This document shows, one piece after another, positions 37,515-47,327 of a stretch of 56,682 nucleotides of DNA; the first letter of the stretch is position 1, and the number at the start of each line of letters is the position of its first letter. The notes beneath the pieces were generated by a model. That model did no database searches. It worked only from the letters and a program-made list of their open reading frames with translations, and was not told where the DNA came from. Position numbers and translations under genes: made by a program. The stretch comes from Pedobacter sp. (lineage in GTDB: Bacteria > Bacteroidota > Bacteroidia > Sphingobacteriales > Sphingobacteriaceae). The stretch lies in NCBI GenBank assembly GCA_014377665.1, contig JACMPF010000190.1, forward strand, positions 1 to 56,682. The letters are read 5' to 3'.

Positions 37515-38726
37515 TTAGGTGGTCTTGGTGCTACTGATAAATAGGGACATGGTAAAGCCAATTCCGCCAAGCAAAGCTACCCCGGTAACTTGCCTCAAAC
37601 TGGCGCCTTCTGGCTATGCGCCCATTCCCGTTTTAACCATTAGCCAGGTAAAAAACAAAATACCTGTAAACTTGCCTATGATCAATCCTGCGGCTACCCC
37701 AATAGAGACCGGATTGATCACTGAAGTCAGAAAATCTGCACCGATCACAATTCCAGAATTTGCCAGGGCAAACAGCGGCATGACACCAAAGGCAACCCAG
37801 GGATGTAAGGCATGTTCGATCTTTTGCAGTGGGGTCTCCGCTGCGAGACTCAGGTTTTTGACATGTTGTATGGTCTTGTGTTCCTGGGGAGTAGTGAGTG
37901 TACTGTTATTGGGAATTTCCTTTTCAAATTCATGGGTCAGCTTTTTGAGGTTATCGGAGTAAACTACCTCATCAATTTTGGTAACCGCCGGAATAGTAAA
38001 AGCAACCAACACACCTGCTATGGTGGCATGAACACCGGAGAGTAAAAACCCAATCCAGATACTGATCCCGATCACCAAATAGAATATGCTGCTTCTTACG
38101 CCCAGCCTGTTGCCCGCAACCAAAACTGCCAAGAAGATTCCGGCAACGCCAAGTGCTGTGAAATTCACTTCTAAGGTATAGAAAAATGCGATGACTAATA
38201 CTGCGCCAAGATCATCAGCAACGGCCAGTGCAGACAAAAATACTTTTACTGAAGAAGGAATGTGCTTGCCTGCCATGGAGAGCAGGGCCAGCGCGAAAGC
38301 AATATCGGTAGCCATCGGTATTCCCTAGCCATGGTCTGCATCAGTACCTTTATTGATCATAAAATAGATCAATGCCGGTACGATCATCCCACCTAAAGCT
38401 GCACTCATCGGCAGTGCCGATTTTCTGAATGAAGAAAGCTCTCCATCCATAAATTCTCTTTTTAGCTCCAGTCCTATAACAAAAAAGAAAATAGCCATTA
38501 GCCCATCGTTAATCCAGATGTGCAGAATATGACCGAGCACATTAGTCTTAAAGCCTATAGAGAAGTTAATCTCCCAAATATGGTGGTACATTTCATGCCA
38601 GTCAGAATTGGCCCAGATAATGGCGATAATGACACTAATCAGCAAAACAATCCCACTGATGTACTCTAAATGTATGAACCTGCTTACCGGGGCGATGATT
38701 TTTTCTATCGGAGTCTTGTTAGTCAT
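37515..38726 (-). pseudogene. nhaA: Na+/H+ antiporter NhaA, two in-frame amber codons
   Basis: One minus-strand frame gives an otherwise well-conserved NhaA: FFFVIGLELKREFMDGELSS, MSAALGGMIVPALIYF, DADHG, then MATDIAFALALLSM, ALAVADDLGAVLVIA (the paired Asp of the ion site) and GGIGFTMSLFIS. A TAG at 38325-38327 replaces the conserved Trp of the HGWGIPMATD motif, and a second TAG is at 37614-37616. The frame then ends at 37515 without the last TM helix. No frameshift occurs before that. As read, only a 133-residue N-terminal fragment could be made. Confidence 0.85.
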
Positions 38727-38818
38727 GAATTTAAATTAGTCGGTTACCATTGATCTGTATTGCTATTCCCAGCATCTTTTGCATTAAACAACAGATCCTT
38801 GCCAACTTTTCGACTCAG

Positions 38819-39095
38819 CTAAAAGAATGCTCCTGATTCACCCATAACAATCTCAGTAGCTACGCCCACAATATTGCCTGTTCCGATGCGGCCTTTTGAC
38901 GATCGCAAATGACTGAAATGAACTGACTCCTTTTTCGGAACCCTTACCATCAAACAAGAGCTTCACCATCTCTTTTAAGTAGCGTACCTGTAAAAACCGC
39001 GTAACGATAGAAAAATAGATCCCTGCACCCATGCAGAATACAATTAAGTCATTGCTACAGATCAGGTCATTAATTGCGTTAATAATTTTCTCCAT
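38819..39095 (-). pseudogene. N-terminal fragment of a Na+:alanine symporter (AGCS family)
   Basis: The first frame (from ATG at 39095) gives the AGCS N-terminus with CMGAGIYFSIVTRFLQVRYL, KEMVKLLFDGKGSEKGVSSF and QSFAI. A frameshift near 38880 moves the family sequence to another frame (RIGTGNIVGVATEIVMGESG), which stops at 38819. About 80% of the gene is missing. It lies just upstream of the broken nhaA on the same strand, so two sodium-coupled transporters have decayed side by side. Confidence 0.75.
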
Positions 39096-39403
39096 GGAAT
39101 GTTTTTCAAATTATCGCATGCTCTAAAGTAACTGATTTTTGTGCTTAAAATAAGGAAAATCGTTGATTTTAACAAAAAAATGGCTTTCCACATACTCCTT
39201 TAAAGTTTTAGTACCTTTGTCGCAATATCAGTCACCAGCAATGCTATTGCTGAATCTGGAAGCACAGGTTCTCCTCCTAAATGCAACTGTTTGACTTTTT
39301 TCATCATTCTAAACCCTTTAACATCGGTTGAAGGAGCCGGTATCAATGGAATTTTGACAGCGTTTTGCTGGCAAAGTCTTGTTCTTGATAAAATTTACTG
39401 GAT
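39096..39403. other. divergent spacer upstream of the MscS gene
   Basis: About 308 bp without a gene. It contains TACCTTTG at 39212-39219, a perfect TAnnTTTG -7 box, about 185 bp before the MscS start; the following stretch would form a long leader or hold an undetected small element. No clear -33 box was found. Confidence 0.4.
39212..39219 (+). promoter_or_regulatory. putative -7 box for the MscS gene
   Basis: TACCTTTG followed by TCGCAA is a typical Bacteroidota promoter core. It would give a leader of about 175 nt before the ATG at 39404. Confidence 0.4.
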
Positions 39404-40480
39404 ATGAATAATATTTTGGATCAAACGATTTTAGACAACACTATCTACCGGTGGTTAATTGCATTAGCAATGATCACTTTGCTATACCTGACAATTAAGC
39501 TTTTTAAAACATTTATATTGAAAAGAGTAAAAAAATGGGCCCAAAACACCAGCACAAGCTGGGATAATTTTGTTGTTGCCCTTGTGGAGACTTCAGTTAT
39601 CCCGTTGCTGTACATCAGTTCCTTTTATTTTGGGTTAATGACTTTAAAATTAGATGATAAAATAACAAATATTCTGCATACTGCCTACCTGGGCGCATTC
39701 ACTTTTTTCCTTTTGAAAATAGTCAGTTCCGCGTTCAAAAAGTTTATATACTCTTTCATTCGCCGCGAGGAGAGTAACGAAGATAAGCAAAAACAGGCTG
39801 CAGGTTTAATCATTATTGCAAACATTGTCATCTGGATTTTAGGAATCATCTTCCTGATAGACAACCTTGGCTATAACGTAACGACATTAATCGCTGGCCT
39901 TGGTGTTGGGGGTATTGCGATCGCCCTGGCAGCTCAGGCTGTTCTAGGCGATCTATTCAGTTATTTTGTGATTTTTTTCGACCGCCCTTTTGAAATAGGA
40001 GATTTTGTAGTAGTGGGCGATGATAATGGTGTCATCGAATATATCGGTATCAAGACCACACGCATCCGAACCTTAAGCGGAGAGCAACTAGTTTGCTCAA
40101 ACACGGATCTTACCAATTCCAGGCTCCATAATTTTAAAAGGATGGAAAAGCGGAGGATCGTCTTTTCGCTCGGAGTCACCTACCAGTCAACACATCAGCA
40201 GCTGGCTGAAATACCGGCATTGGTCAAAGATATTATTGTCTCTAAAGCAAAACTTCAGTTTGACAGAGGGCATTTTTCCGGATATGGAGATTTTAGTTTA
40301 AACTTTGAATTTGTCTATTATGTTCTTGATTCTGACTATACCATTTACATGGACAATCAGCAAGCGGTTTACCTTGAGATATTCGCGCAGTTTGAGAAAA
40401 GAGGAATTGAGTTTGCATATCCTACCCAGACCCTGTTTGTTGGACATGAAACTCCAAAATTGGCAAATACAGCCATTTAA
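39404..40480 (+). CDS. mechanosensitive ion channel of the MscS family
   Basis: A 358-residue channel with four TM helices before the pore (about residues 18-38, 65-85, 95-115, 130-152). The pore helix region is GLGVGGIAIALAAQAVLGDL, followed by the beta domain start FFDRPFEIGDFVVVGD and the C-terminal cage domain with RTLSGEQLVCSNTDLTNSRL. It opens under membrane tension during hypo-osmotic shock. It is one of the intact genes of the island; a second, different MscS gene at 46190 is broken. Confidence 0.93.
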   Translation: MNNILDQTILDNTIYRWLIALAMITLLYLTIKLFKTFILKRVKKWAQNTSTSWDNFVVALVETSVIPLLYISSFYFGLMTLKLDDKITNILHTAYLGAFTFFLLKIVSSAFKKFIYSFIRREESNEDKQKQAAGLIIIANIVIWILGIIFLIDNLGYNVTTLIAGLGVGGIAIALAAQAVLGDLFSYFVIFFDRPFEIGDFVVVGDDNGVIEYIGIKTTRIRTLSGEQLVCSNTDLTNSRLHNFKRMEKRRIVFSLGVTYQSTHQQLAEIPALVKDIIVSKAKLQFDRGHFSGYGDFSLNFEFVYYVLDSDYTIYMDNQQAVYLEIFAQFEKRGIEFAYPTQTLFVGHETPKLANTAI

Positions 40481-40549
40481 ATGATCAACTGAAAGAACCC
40501 AAATTTATTCTGATTTGGATTGTGTAGGTATGGTTAACCGCCAACGCTT

Positions 40550-41122
40550 TTACCGCATTGCGTTCAATAAATCGACAGCCTTGTTTAAAAAGTAATGTAT
40601 TTTTTGGTCATGATCCAGCTTGAGGTCTGTCCCGTTAAAAGTCATTGATGCAGCCCTCAAATCATTTGCCTCTTGCGTTAGCTCGGGAAATTTTTGTCGT
40701 TGTATCTTTCGCAAAGAGTTGCTAAGTATCTTGGCCGCGTGTTTCAAATAATAAGATTGTGTGCTAAATAACTTCGTATTTTCGATTCGCTGAATATCAG
40801 ATTCTGCAACGATAAGATCCGCATATTGAAATTCATATCCTGTAGAAAGCGCTATTGCATCTATCGCCCTTTTTAATTTTAATAGCGCTATACCAAGGTA
40901 TTTGCGATTAAAATTGATCTTGGGCTGCGTGTTTACATAGTTAACAAATTCCTTGATGGCAGTTCTCTTCCGCAGTTCTTTGGTATATATAACCTTTTCC
41001 CTAAGTGGTATGTTTTTGTCAATCCTAAAGAAGCTGACATAGATCAGCGAACAGAGAAAAAATAGCAGGGAGAAGACGATTATCAGCTTTATTACGGGTA
41101 TGGATTTTTTTGTCGCACTCAT
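40550..41122 (-). CDS. membrane-anchored protein of unknown function, linked to ClC
   Basis: A 190-residue protein with a short basic N-terminus, one TM helix (residues 11-29) and a helical soluble part (about 45-190) rich in Lys, Leu and Gln, probably periplasmic. I do not recognise a family. It follows the ClC gene by 18 bp on the same strand and so is probably co-transcribed with it. The frame shows no sign of decay although many neighbours are broken, so it may serve the channel. Confidence 0.65.
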   Translation of the reverse strand: MSATKKSIPVIKLIIVFSLLFFLCSLIYVSFFRIDKNIPLREKVIYTKELRKRTAIKEFVNYVNTQPKINFNRKYLGIALLKLKRAIDAIALSTGYEFQYADLIVAESDIQRIENTKLFSTQSYYLKHAAKILSNSLRKIQRQKFPELTQEANDLRAASMTFNGTDLKLDHDQKIHYFLNKAVDLLNAMR

Positions 41123-41140
41123 AATTTTATGCTTTGAATA

Positions 41141-42523
41141 TTACTTAGCTGGTTCGGCATTATTTTCCTTAATGTCTTCCACCTCTAATTCTTTGATATA
41201 CTGCACTTTTAGATGATCGTAAAGCGAATGTTTATCTATTAGAATGGAGACAACACTAGAGATCATTCCTGCCAGGATCAGATGGAAGATCACACTATGC
41301 CGGTTGGTCATTTCCAGCACCAAAATGGCAGAAGTAAAGGGTGATCTGGTTACCCCTGTTAAAAAGCCAACCATGCCCGAAAGGATCAGCAGATTCGTAT
41401 TTGTTTCTGAAAGCTCAAACCAGCCTGAAACCATCGAACCAATACTTGCTCCGGAAGCTAGGGCAGGCGCAAAAATACCGCCTGAGGCACCAGTTGTAAA
41501 AGATAACACAGGTCCGATTATTCTCAATATCGGCGTATACCAGCTCACATATTTATCATCAGAAAACAGCACGGTTTGCATGATATCCTTCCCAGAGCCC
41601 AGGATATCATAGCTAATAAATGTCGCAAGTGTGCCCAAAGTCAGCGCACAGCAGCCTACATACAATACATGCTGATGGGTAAAGCGAAACCGCGACTTCC
41701 ATTTTAGAATAACCAAAATCACTTTTGACATGGAACTTCCCAGCAGACCAGAAATAATGGCGACCAATGCTACACCAAAAAAAATATAGCCTGACAAATC
41801 AAAAATCTTTGGATAACCCAAATAGAGGTAGGGGCCTAAAATGCCCTGAGCAGTTAGACCTGCAATAATCACAGAAGAAAAGATCGCCGTCTTAAAATAA
41901 CTGAAATGGGTTTTAGTCAACTCTTCGATAGCGAAAACGATCCCTCCTAAAGGAGTATTAAAAGCAGCCGCCAAACCTGCCGCCGCACCTGTTACTATCA
42001 TATTTTTCTTGGCAACCTTCGGCCACCACCCCGGTAAAAGATCATTGACTTGCTTAAAAACCGAGGCTGCGATTTGTATGGTAGGGCCTTCTCTTCCTAT
42101 CGCCCCGCCACCCATAGCCATCACCAGGCTGGAGGAAATCTTAATCATCATCACTTTGACACTCAACAAGCGGCTTACTTGTTTATCGGTCTTAGGGCCT
42201 GTAATTTGTATCGCCGCAACTACCTGCGGAATACCGCTGCCTTTGGAATAGGGCGCAAAACGTAAAACCAGCCACCAGGCAAACAGAAAGCATACTGGCA
42301 TTAGTATAAACAAAGCCCAGGCATACTGATGATACAAATATCTGGTGACAGATTCAGCCATTAAAAAAAGCTTAGTATAGACCACAGCGATCAGGCCGGT
42401 AATGATGGAGGCCACCCAAAATGGAATGGCCTGCAATACACTTTTTTTGTAGGCATGATTGTTTAACCTGTCGAAAGCATTTTTTAAGTAATAACGAATA
42501 TTTTGAATCAAGCTTTTTAACAT
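41141..42523 (-). CDS. ClC-family chloride channel/antiporter
   Basis: A 460-residue ClC protein. The selectivity motifs are present: SKGSGIPQV (GSGIP), GGGAIGREGPTIQI (GREGP with the gating Glu) and TGASGGIFAPALASG (GxFxP). About 12-14 hydrophobic segments fill the rest. There is no CBS domain; the C-terminus is short and acidic. The gating Glu is present, which allows H+/Cl- exchange, but the inner proton Glu was not checked by alignment, so channel versus antiporter is open. Confidence 0.93.
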   Translation of the reverse strand: MLKSLIQNIRYYLKNAFDRLNNHAYKKSVLQAIPFWVASIITGLIAVVYTKLFLMAESVTRYLYHQYAWALFILMPVCFLFAWWLVLRFAPYSKGSGIPQVVAAIQITGPKTDKQVSRLLSVKVMMIKISSSLVMAMGGGAIGREGPTIQIAASVFKQVNDLLPGWWPKVAKKNMIVTGAAAGLAAAFNTPLGGIVFAIEELTKTHFSYFKTAIFSSVIIAGLTAQGILGPYLYLGYPKIFDLSGYIFFGVALVAIISGLLGSSMSKVILVILKWKSRFRFTHQHVLYVGCCALTLGTLATFISYDILGSGKDIMQTVLFSDDKYVSWYTPILRIIGPVLSFTTGASGGIFAPALASGASIGSMVSGWFELSETNTNLLILSGMVGFLTGVTRSPFTSAILVLEMTNRHSVIFHLILAGMISSVVSILIDKHSLYDHLKVQYIKELEVEDIKENNAEPAK

Positions 42524-42679
42524 ATTATGAATCCGGTATATTTAAAAAATTGATAATCCCCTGTGCGGACCACATGGGGGTGAGCGAAAACCAGGTTTTG
42601 CTAATTAGTCCTGCAAACCTACGTAAATAAATTTTAAGGCTTTTGAACTGCGGATAGTCGCGAATATAGGTTTGCCCAT
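42524..42679. other. short spacer upstream of clc
   Basis: No gene. A 7-bp palindrome (TGCCCAT, 3-nt loop, ATGGGCA) at its right edge sits at the stop of the PRC-barrel remnant. Confidence 0.4.
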
Positions 42680-42937
42680 TCAATGGGCAGGAATGAATAC
42701 ATCCAAACGGAACTCCGGGCAGTGGAGAAGTTCATTGGAAGCTATATCAATTTCGAGCCGGAAAGAATCCCAGTTAATAGCACTCACTTTATCGGTGGGT
42801 ACTAGATTAAACTCATCTCTATCAAAAACATGTGGGATCACCCAATAGGATATTGTTTAGTTGCCCGTTTCCACCAGGAAATCCTCAGTTTCGCCCACCA
42901 TTCCGTTACTCCCTAGTGCATGCAAACTAATTTATAT
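42680..42937 (-). pseudogene. PRC-barrel protein remnant
   Basis: A minus-strand frame gives GSNGMVGETEDFLVETGN, a TAA where the family usually has Trp, then TISYWVI, DRDEFNLVPTDKVSAINWDS and a C-terminal HCPEFRLDVFIPAH ending at 42680. The pattern 'GxVEDFLVD...WTIxYxVI...P...V..I.W' is that of stress-related PRC-barrel proteins common in soil bacteria. The N-terminal part is not found, and the internal stop marks it as dead. Confidence 0.65.
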
Positions 42938-43026
42938 CTGGTTAGAAAAAGTATTGACTAGCACGCATGCTAAAGTTAGAAATTTAAACGTATAAATGCC
43001 AATTTGTTTCTCGCCAACTCTTTCTG

Positions 43027-43594
43027 CTATTTTCTAGCAGATTTGGGACCAAGTATAAGAAACACCCTTTTGCCTTCCAGTTTGGGAAGTAATTCTACTT
43101 TGCCTACATCTTCCAGAGCCTGGCAAATTTCAGGAGTAAGATTTCGCCCCTGTCCTTGTAAACAATAGAGCTGCCCTTAAAATGCACAAAACTACTTACT
43201 TTTTCCCCACTCTGGAGGCAAGCAACGGTATGTATAATTTTAAATTGAAAATCGTGATCGTCTGTCTTTGGACCGGAACGAATGTCCTAAATGATAGTTT
43301 GCTTGGCTTTAGCCTTGATTTCGTTTTCTTTCTTCTTCTTCTCGAACAGAATTCGCTATAATCCATAACCCTTCATACCCGCGTAACCTCTTTAGGGGAT
43401 ATTTCTACCAAGACCAGGTCTTTTTCTCCAGCCATTTCCAGAGCCTGTGTCAGCAGTTATATTTCCGGTTCTATGTTTTCTCCGGCCAGACTTACCTCAG
43501 AAGAGGTAATGAAATGATTGATCTTGTGTTCTGCTTCTTTCTTTTTAAAGGGTATACGTACACCTCTGTTTTATCTTGCTTTTTTTAATACCAT
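43027..43594 (-). pseudogene. infC: broken second-type infC (translation initiation factor IF-3)
   Basis: Pieces of IF-3 appear in order on the minus strand: start MVLKKAR, a TAA, then EAEHKINHFITSSEVSLAGE, a TAA at a family Tyr, LEMAGEKDLVLVEISPKE, a TGA at a family Cys, a frameshift, KENEIKAKAKQTII, a TAG, RSGPKTDDHDFQFKI, VSSFVHFKGSSIVYKDRGEI, another frameshift, and LEDVGKVELLPKLEGKRVFL ending ILGPKSARK. Four in-frame stops and two frameshifts show it is dead. IF-3 is essential, so a working copy must be elsewhere. Confidence 0.85.
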
Positions 43595-43736
43595 ATTTGA
43601 AAAGATTTAATGGATAATAAATAAACTTTAGTAAAGATTTGTAAGCCATATGCCCAAACACCGAATTTCCGGCACTTTTGAGCATAAAAATTAAGTAGAT
43701 GACTTTAATGTTAGATTTATTAGGTTACAAAAAATA

Positions 43737-45941
43737 CTAACCGTCGCAAATGGACTCCAGTAGAGAGGACACCAGAAAAGGGGTATACAAATTGTATTCC
43801 GCAAAAGAAGGCTGATGGCCTACTTTAACCGTATACGCGGCCTGATTTCTAGCCAGAACCTTAAACATATCCTCATCGGTCTGGTCATCACCTGCGCACA
43901 ATATAAAATCGTATTCGGTTGCATCCAGTATTCTGGCTGTAGCCAACCCCTTATTGATCCCTTTATTTCTAACCTCAATGACTTTATGACCATTCAGCAC
44001 ATCTAAAGGCATCTGCAGAGTATACTCAACCAATTCCTCATGCAAATCCTTAGCCCTTCTGTTAGCTAGAAAAGGGTCCGCATTACGGTAATGCCAGGCC
44101 AAAGAAAAGTCTTTTTTCTCAATGAAAGAATTTGGACTTCTAAACACGTAATGTTCCATGATTTTTTCAATCTTCTCCTTCCATGAGACTGACTCCGAGA
44201 GGGCTTCGTTCATCCATTTCCCGCCGTTCATTCTAGTTTTTGCGCCATGTTCGGCAATCAGTCCTATTGGCAGATGCCCCAGCCACTTACCCAAGGTACC
44301 GCTATCCCTGCCGCTAACTATGTACACATCATTATTGGGGACATCTGAAAGCCTTTCTAGGAGCTGAAGCAACTCCAAAGGTGGCGAGGCTTTAGATGGA
44401 TCCTTTGAAAAGTTTACCAGTGTTCCGTCATAGTCTAGCAAAAAAAGCCGCCTATAACTGGACCCGTAATCCCCAAGCATAACCGCTCTAGCAAAATTAT
44501 CAAGGAATTTAACCTCAAACTTTAACTGTAATGCTTTGACCTGATCGAGCTGGCCAAAAAAGTCAACTGCCCAGGTATTCACATCATACTTCTGAACTAA
44601 ATGACGCATGCTCTGCATACGAGTACGCTGCTCATCCTCTGACATTCCAAGCCCAATTGCAATCATCTCGGCAATCTCATCTGCATCATTGGGATTGATC
44701 AGCAGCGCATCTTTCAGCTCTGCTGCAGCGCCAGCCATCTCACTAAGGATTAGCACTCCTTTTTCGTCCTTCCGTGTTGCAATGAATTCTTTAGACACCA
44801 GGTTCATGCCATCACGAAGTGGAGTAATCAGCGCCACATCACAGGTAGCATACAGTGCCACCAGTTCGTTAAAATCAAGATGATCATACTGGTAAATCAC
44901 AGGCTGCCAAGAAATATTACCCATAGAACTGTTGAGGTTTCCAATGTATTCATCAATCAATTTCTTTTTTTCCGAATATTTTGTGATGGTATCCCGAGAT
45001 GGAACGATCACAAGTACGAATACGATATTTCCCTTATATTCGGGGTATTGTTGTAAAAACCGCTCATAAGCAATTAGCCGGTTATAAATTCCTTTAGTGT
45101 AATCCAGGCGATCCACAGAAAAAATCATCTTTTTTCTGTCCTTCATTTGCTGATATTTTTGTCTCAGTGAACCCACACCAGGATGATCAAAAGCATCGTT
45201 AAAAAGATCAAAATTTATGCTAATGGGAAAAGCATCTACTTGCACCTGACGGTTCCCCCATTGAATGTACTGATCATCGTGAGCTGTTTTTAACGTCATG
45301 TCCACTGTCTTCAGAAAATGAGCTACATATTCAGAGGTATGAAAGCCGATAAGATCCGCTCCAAGCATACCCTCAAGCATAGCCTTTTGCCAGCGTTTTG
45401 GGATAACTCTGAACAGCTCATAGGATGGGAAGGGGATATGCAGGAACAATCCGATGGTCAGATCAGGAAACTTTTCCCGGAGCATCCCCGCCAGTGGAAG
45501 CAGGTGGTAATCATGTATCCAGATGACATCCCCCGCACGGATCTCAGAAGAAAGTTCCCTGCAAAAAGTTTTATTCACGTTTATATAAGCTTCAAAAAAA
45601 GAAGGGTCATAATCTGCAAAAGACGGAAAATAGTGAAAAAGCGGCCAAAGCAAGGAGTTAGAGAACCCGTTATAGTATTGCTCATACTCTTCTTCATTTG
45701 GGAATACCGGGAGATAATGATAGTCGGACTGTGTTAGATCAATCTTATCCCATTCTTGCTCAGCCACTCCCGGGACACCTGCCCAGATCCGTTCGGAGAA
45801 AACTTCCTTACCATCACCATTTAAATACGCCTCAACTGCCGAAATCAACCCGCCTGAGGATTGCCGGGATTGATATTCATTTTCCTTTTTTTCAATGGTA
45901 AGAGGTAATCGGTTGGAAACTATGAGTAATCTTTTCTGCAT
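43737..45941 (-). CDS. bifunctional trehalose-6-phosphate synthase/phosphatase (OtsA-OtsB fusion)
   Basis: A 734-residue fusion. Residues about 1-470 are a GT20 synthase (KRLLIVSNRLPLT start, SSGGLISAVEAYL glycine-rich loop, HDYHLLPLAGMLR, SVDRLDYTKGI, PLRDGMNLVSKEF). Residues about 490-734 are a HAD trehalose-phosphatase (LFLLDYDGTLV with the nucleophile Asp, IVSGRDSGTL, CAGDDQTDEDMF). Together they make trehalose from UDP-glucose and glucose-6-phosphate. I start it at the ATG at 45941 (MQKRLLIVSN); the open frame extends 12 residues further without family similarity. The gene is intact and has a promoter-like box upstream. Confidence 0.95.
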   Translation of the reverse strand: MQKRLLIVSNRLPLTIEKKENEYQSRQSSGGLISAVEAYLNGDGKEVFSERIWAGVPGVAEQEWDKIDLTQSDYHYLPVFPNEEEYEQYYNGFSNSLLWPLFHYFPSFADYDPSFFEAYINVNKTFCRELSSEIRAGDVIWIHDYHLLPLAGMLREKFPDLTIGLFLHIPFPSYELFRVIPKRWQKAMLEGMLGADLIGFHTSEYVAHFLKTVDMTLKTAHDDQYIQWGNRQVQVDAFPISINFDLFNDAFDHPGVGSLRQKYQQMKDRKKMIFSVDRLDYTKGIYNRLIAYERFLQQYPEYKGNIVFVLVIVPSRDTITKYSEKKKLIDEYIGNLNSSMGNISWQPVIYQYDHLDFNELVALYATCDVALITPLRDGMNLVSKEFIATRKDEKGVLILSEMAGAAAELKDALLINPNDADEIAEMIAIGLGMSEDEQRTRMQSMRHLVQKYDVNTWAVDFFGQLDQVKALQLKFEVKFLDNFARAVMLGDYGSSYRRLFLLDYDGTLVNFSKDPSKASPPLELLQLLERLSDVPNNDVYIVSGRDSGTLGKWLGHLPIGLIAEHGAKTRMNGGKWMNEALSESVSWKEKIEKIMEHYVFRSPNSFIEKKDFSLAWHYRNADPFLANRRAKDLHEELVEYTLQMPLDVLNGHKVIEVRNKGINKGLATARILDATEYDFILCAGDDQTDEDMFKVLARNQAAYTVKVGHQPSFAEYNLYTPFLVSSLLESICDG

Positions 45942-46073
45942 AATTAATGGGGTTAAGATGTAAGATCCGGCAAGCACATTTACTGAATGTTATTCCAAAT
46001 GCACCGGAACTGCCTGAAAGAATTCCTTAAAGGAAAAGGCAAAAAATACCGCTTGAAATCAGCGACTGAGTTG

Positions 46074-46081
46074 CAAAGGTA
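46074..46081 (-). promoter_or_regulatory. putative -7 box of the trehalose gene
   Basis: TACCTTTG followed by CAACTC on the minus strand, a perfect match to TAnnTTTG. The leader to the start at 45941 would be about 125 nt. No strong -33 box is visible. Confidence 0.45.
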
Positions 46082-46189
46082 CTGATTTTATTTTTAACAT
46101 CTTTTTAATGGGCTTTTGAAGGAGGGATTTTATCGCTTAAGTGAGTGGATTAAAATGTAAAATATTACTTTTAATTTAATCGAATACCT

Positions 46190-46860
46190 ATGAGAAATAC
46201 TTTAATTAAATTATATTTTTGTCTGCTCCTCAGCCCACTGATGCTGGTCGCCCGTCAGGACACCATACAACTAAAACCGGATACTACACGAAACGAACAG
46301 CTTAATAACGACCTGAACAAGGTAAAACAATTGTCAGCCAAAAGGTTTTTCCGATTCGCTCAAGAGATCCTATCTGCAGGAACAGGTTATCAAACTTGGC
46401 GTAAACGATGATGCCAAAAGAGCCGCGCTTCTTCTCGAATTAAATGCGCTTAAAAAGCGGGACGCTCTTCACCTGTCTCAGCAGAAACAAAGGATAGATG
46501 CATTGAGAAAAATTGTCAAAGGGGCACCGGGGGTATATCGGAATGACACCCTGTTTTACATGTACAGCAGACAAGGTAGTTTTTCAGCAATCGACCGGGC
46601 CGAGGCGGCTAGCTCCAGGATGGAGAAACCTGAGCAGAGCCTTTCTTTCAAAATGGATTCCATAAAGATAAAAGCTTCCGAAGAAACTACGGATTTTACC
46701 TATAAAGGTAGCCTGCTGATCTCTGTTTCAGATCAGCAAGCACTTTGGAACCGCACAACTCAGGCAGAACTTGCCGGCCAGCTGAAATCAAAGATCGGAG
46801 CTGCTATAGTTAAGTACCAGAAGGAAACGAGCTGGCAGGTACTTTCCTGGTGCTGATCGC
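46190..46860 (+). pseudogene. N-terminal part of an MscS-family channel with periplasmic extension, frameshifted
   Basis: The first frame (46190-46411) encodes a signal peptide (CLLLSPLMLVARQD) and a helical segment. A shift near 46380 moves the track to a second frame (GVNDDAKRAALLLELNALKK, then IVKGAPGVYRNDTLFYMY, then DQQALWNRTTQAELAGQLKS), which ends at 46856. This is the N-terminal periplasmic domain of large MscS-like channels. The pore and cage are missing, and the sequence after 46860 does not resemble them. Confidence 0.65.
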
Positions 46861-47327
46861 GGCAAGCCTAAAAGACAGTTCAGGCCGCATTTTATCAAAA
46901 ATTCCACCTGCAGATGATAATTCCTGTAATCGCTTATCCGGCAGCAGGAAAAGCCGAAAATTTGACATTTTGACTTTTGCCTGGTCAATGCTGAAATCAA
47001 AGCTTATGATTGGCTTATTTGCAGCTGAAACCAATAAACATTTCATAGCATGAAGCCTACGGTTAAAAATGAGGCGGCAATTAAAATCCATATAATGCTT
47101 GCTGGTTTCCCGGAGATACGTAAATTGGTGTTAATTATAGGAATGATTAAGTAAAGGGAGCGAACTTCGGTTTGTCTCCTTTTGTTTTACCAGTCATCTC
47201 TCAGGCTTATGGTCGAAGAAAAACGGAAAAGTGAGTAGTTAAAAACCGGAGTAAGTATTTTTCTTTTCAGATTCTGCTCAAGGAAGAAAAATTGACTGAA
47301 ATATTGTATGCATAACCAATTATCATT
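46861..47327. other. spacer after the broken MscS gene
   Basis: About 470 bp without a gene I can support. A plus-strand open frame to 47053 exists but has no recognisable family features. Nothing else stands out apart from A/T-rich sequence before the DUF389 start. Confidence 0.4.

Noticed and set aside
45318..45737. 139-codon open frame antisense to the trehalose gene
   Set aside because: Shadow of a conserved GT20 domain; no start context or family similarity.
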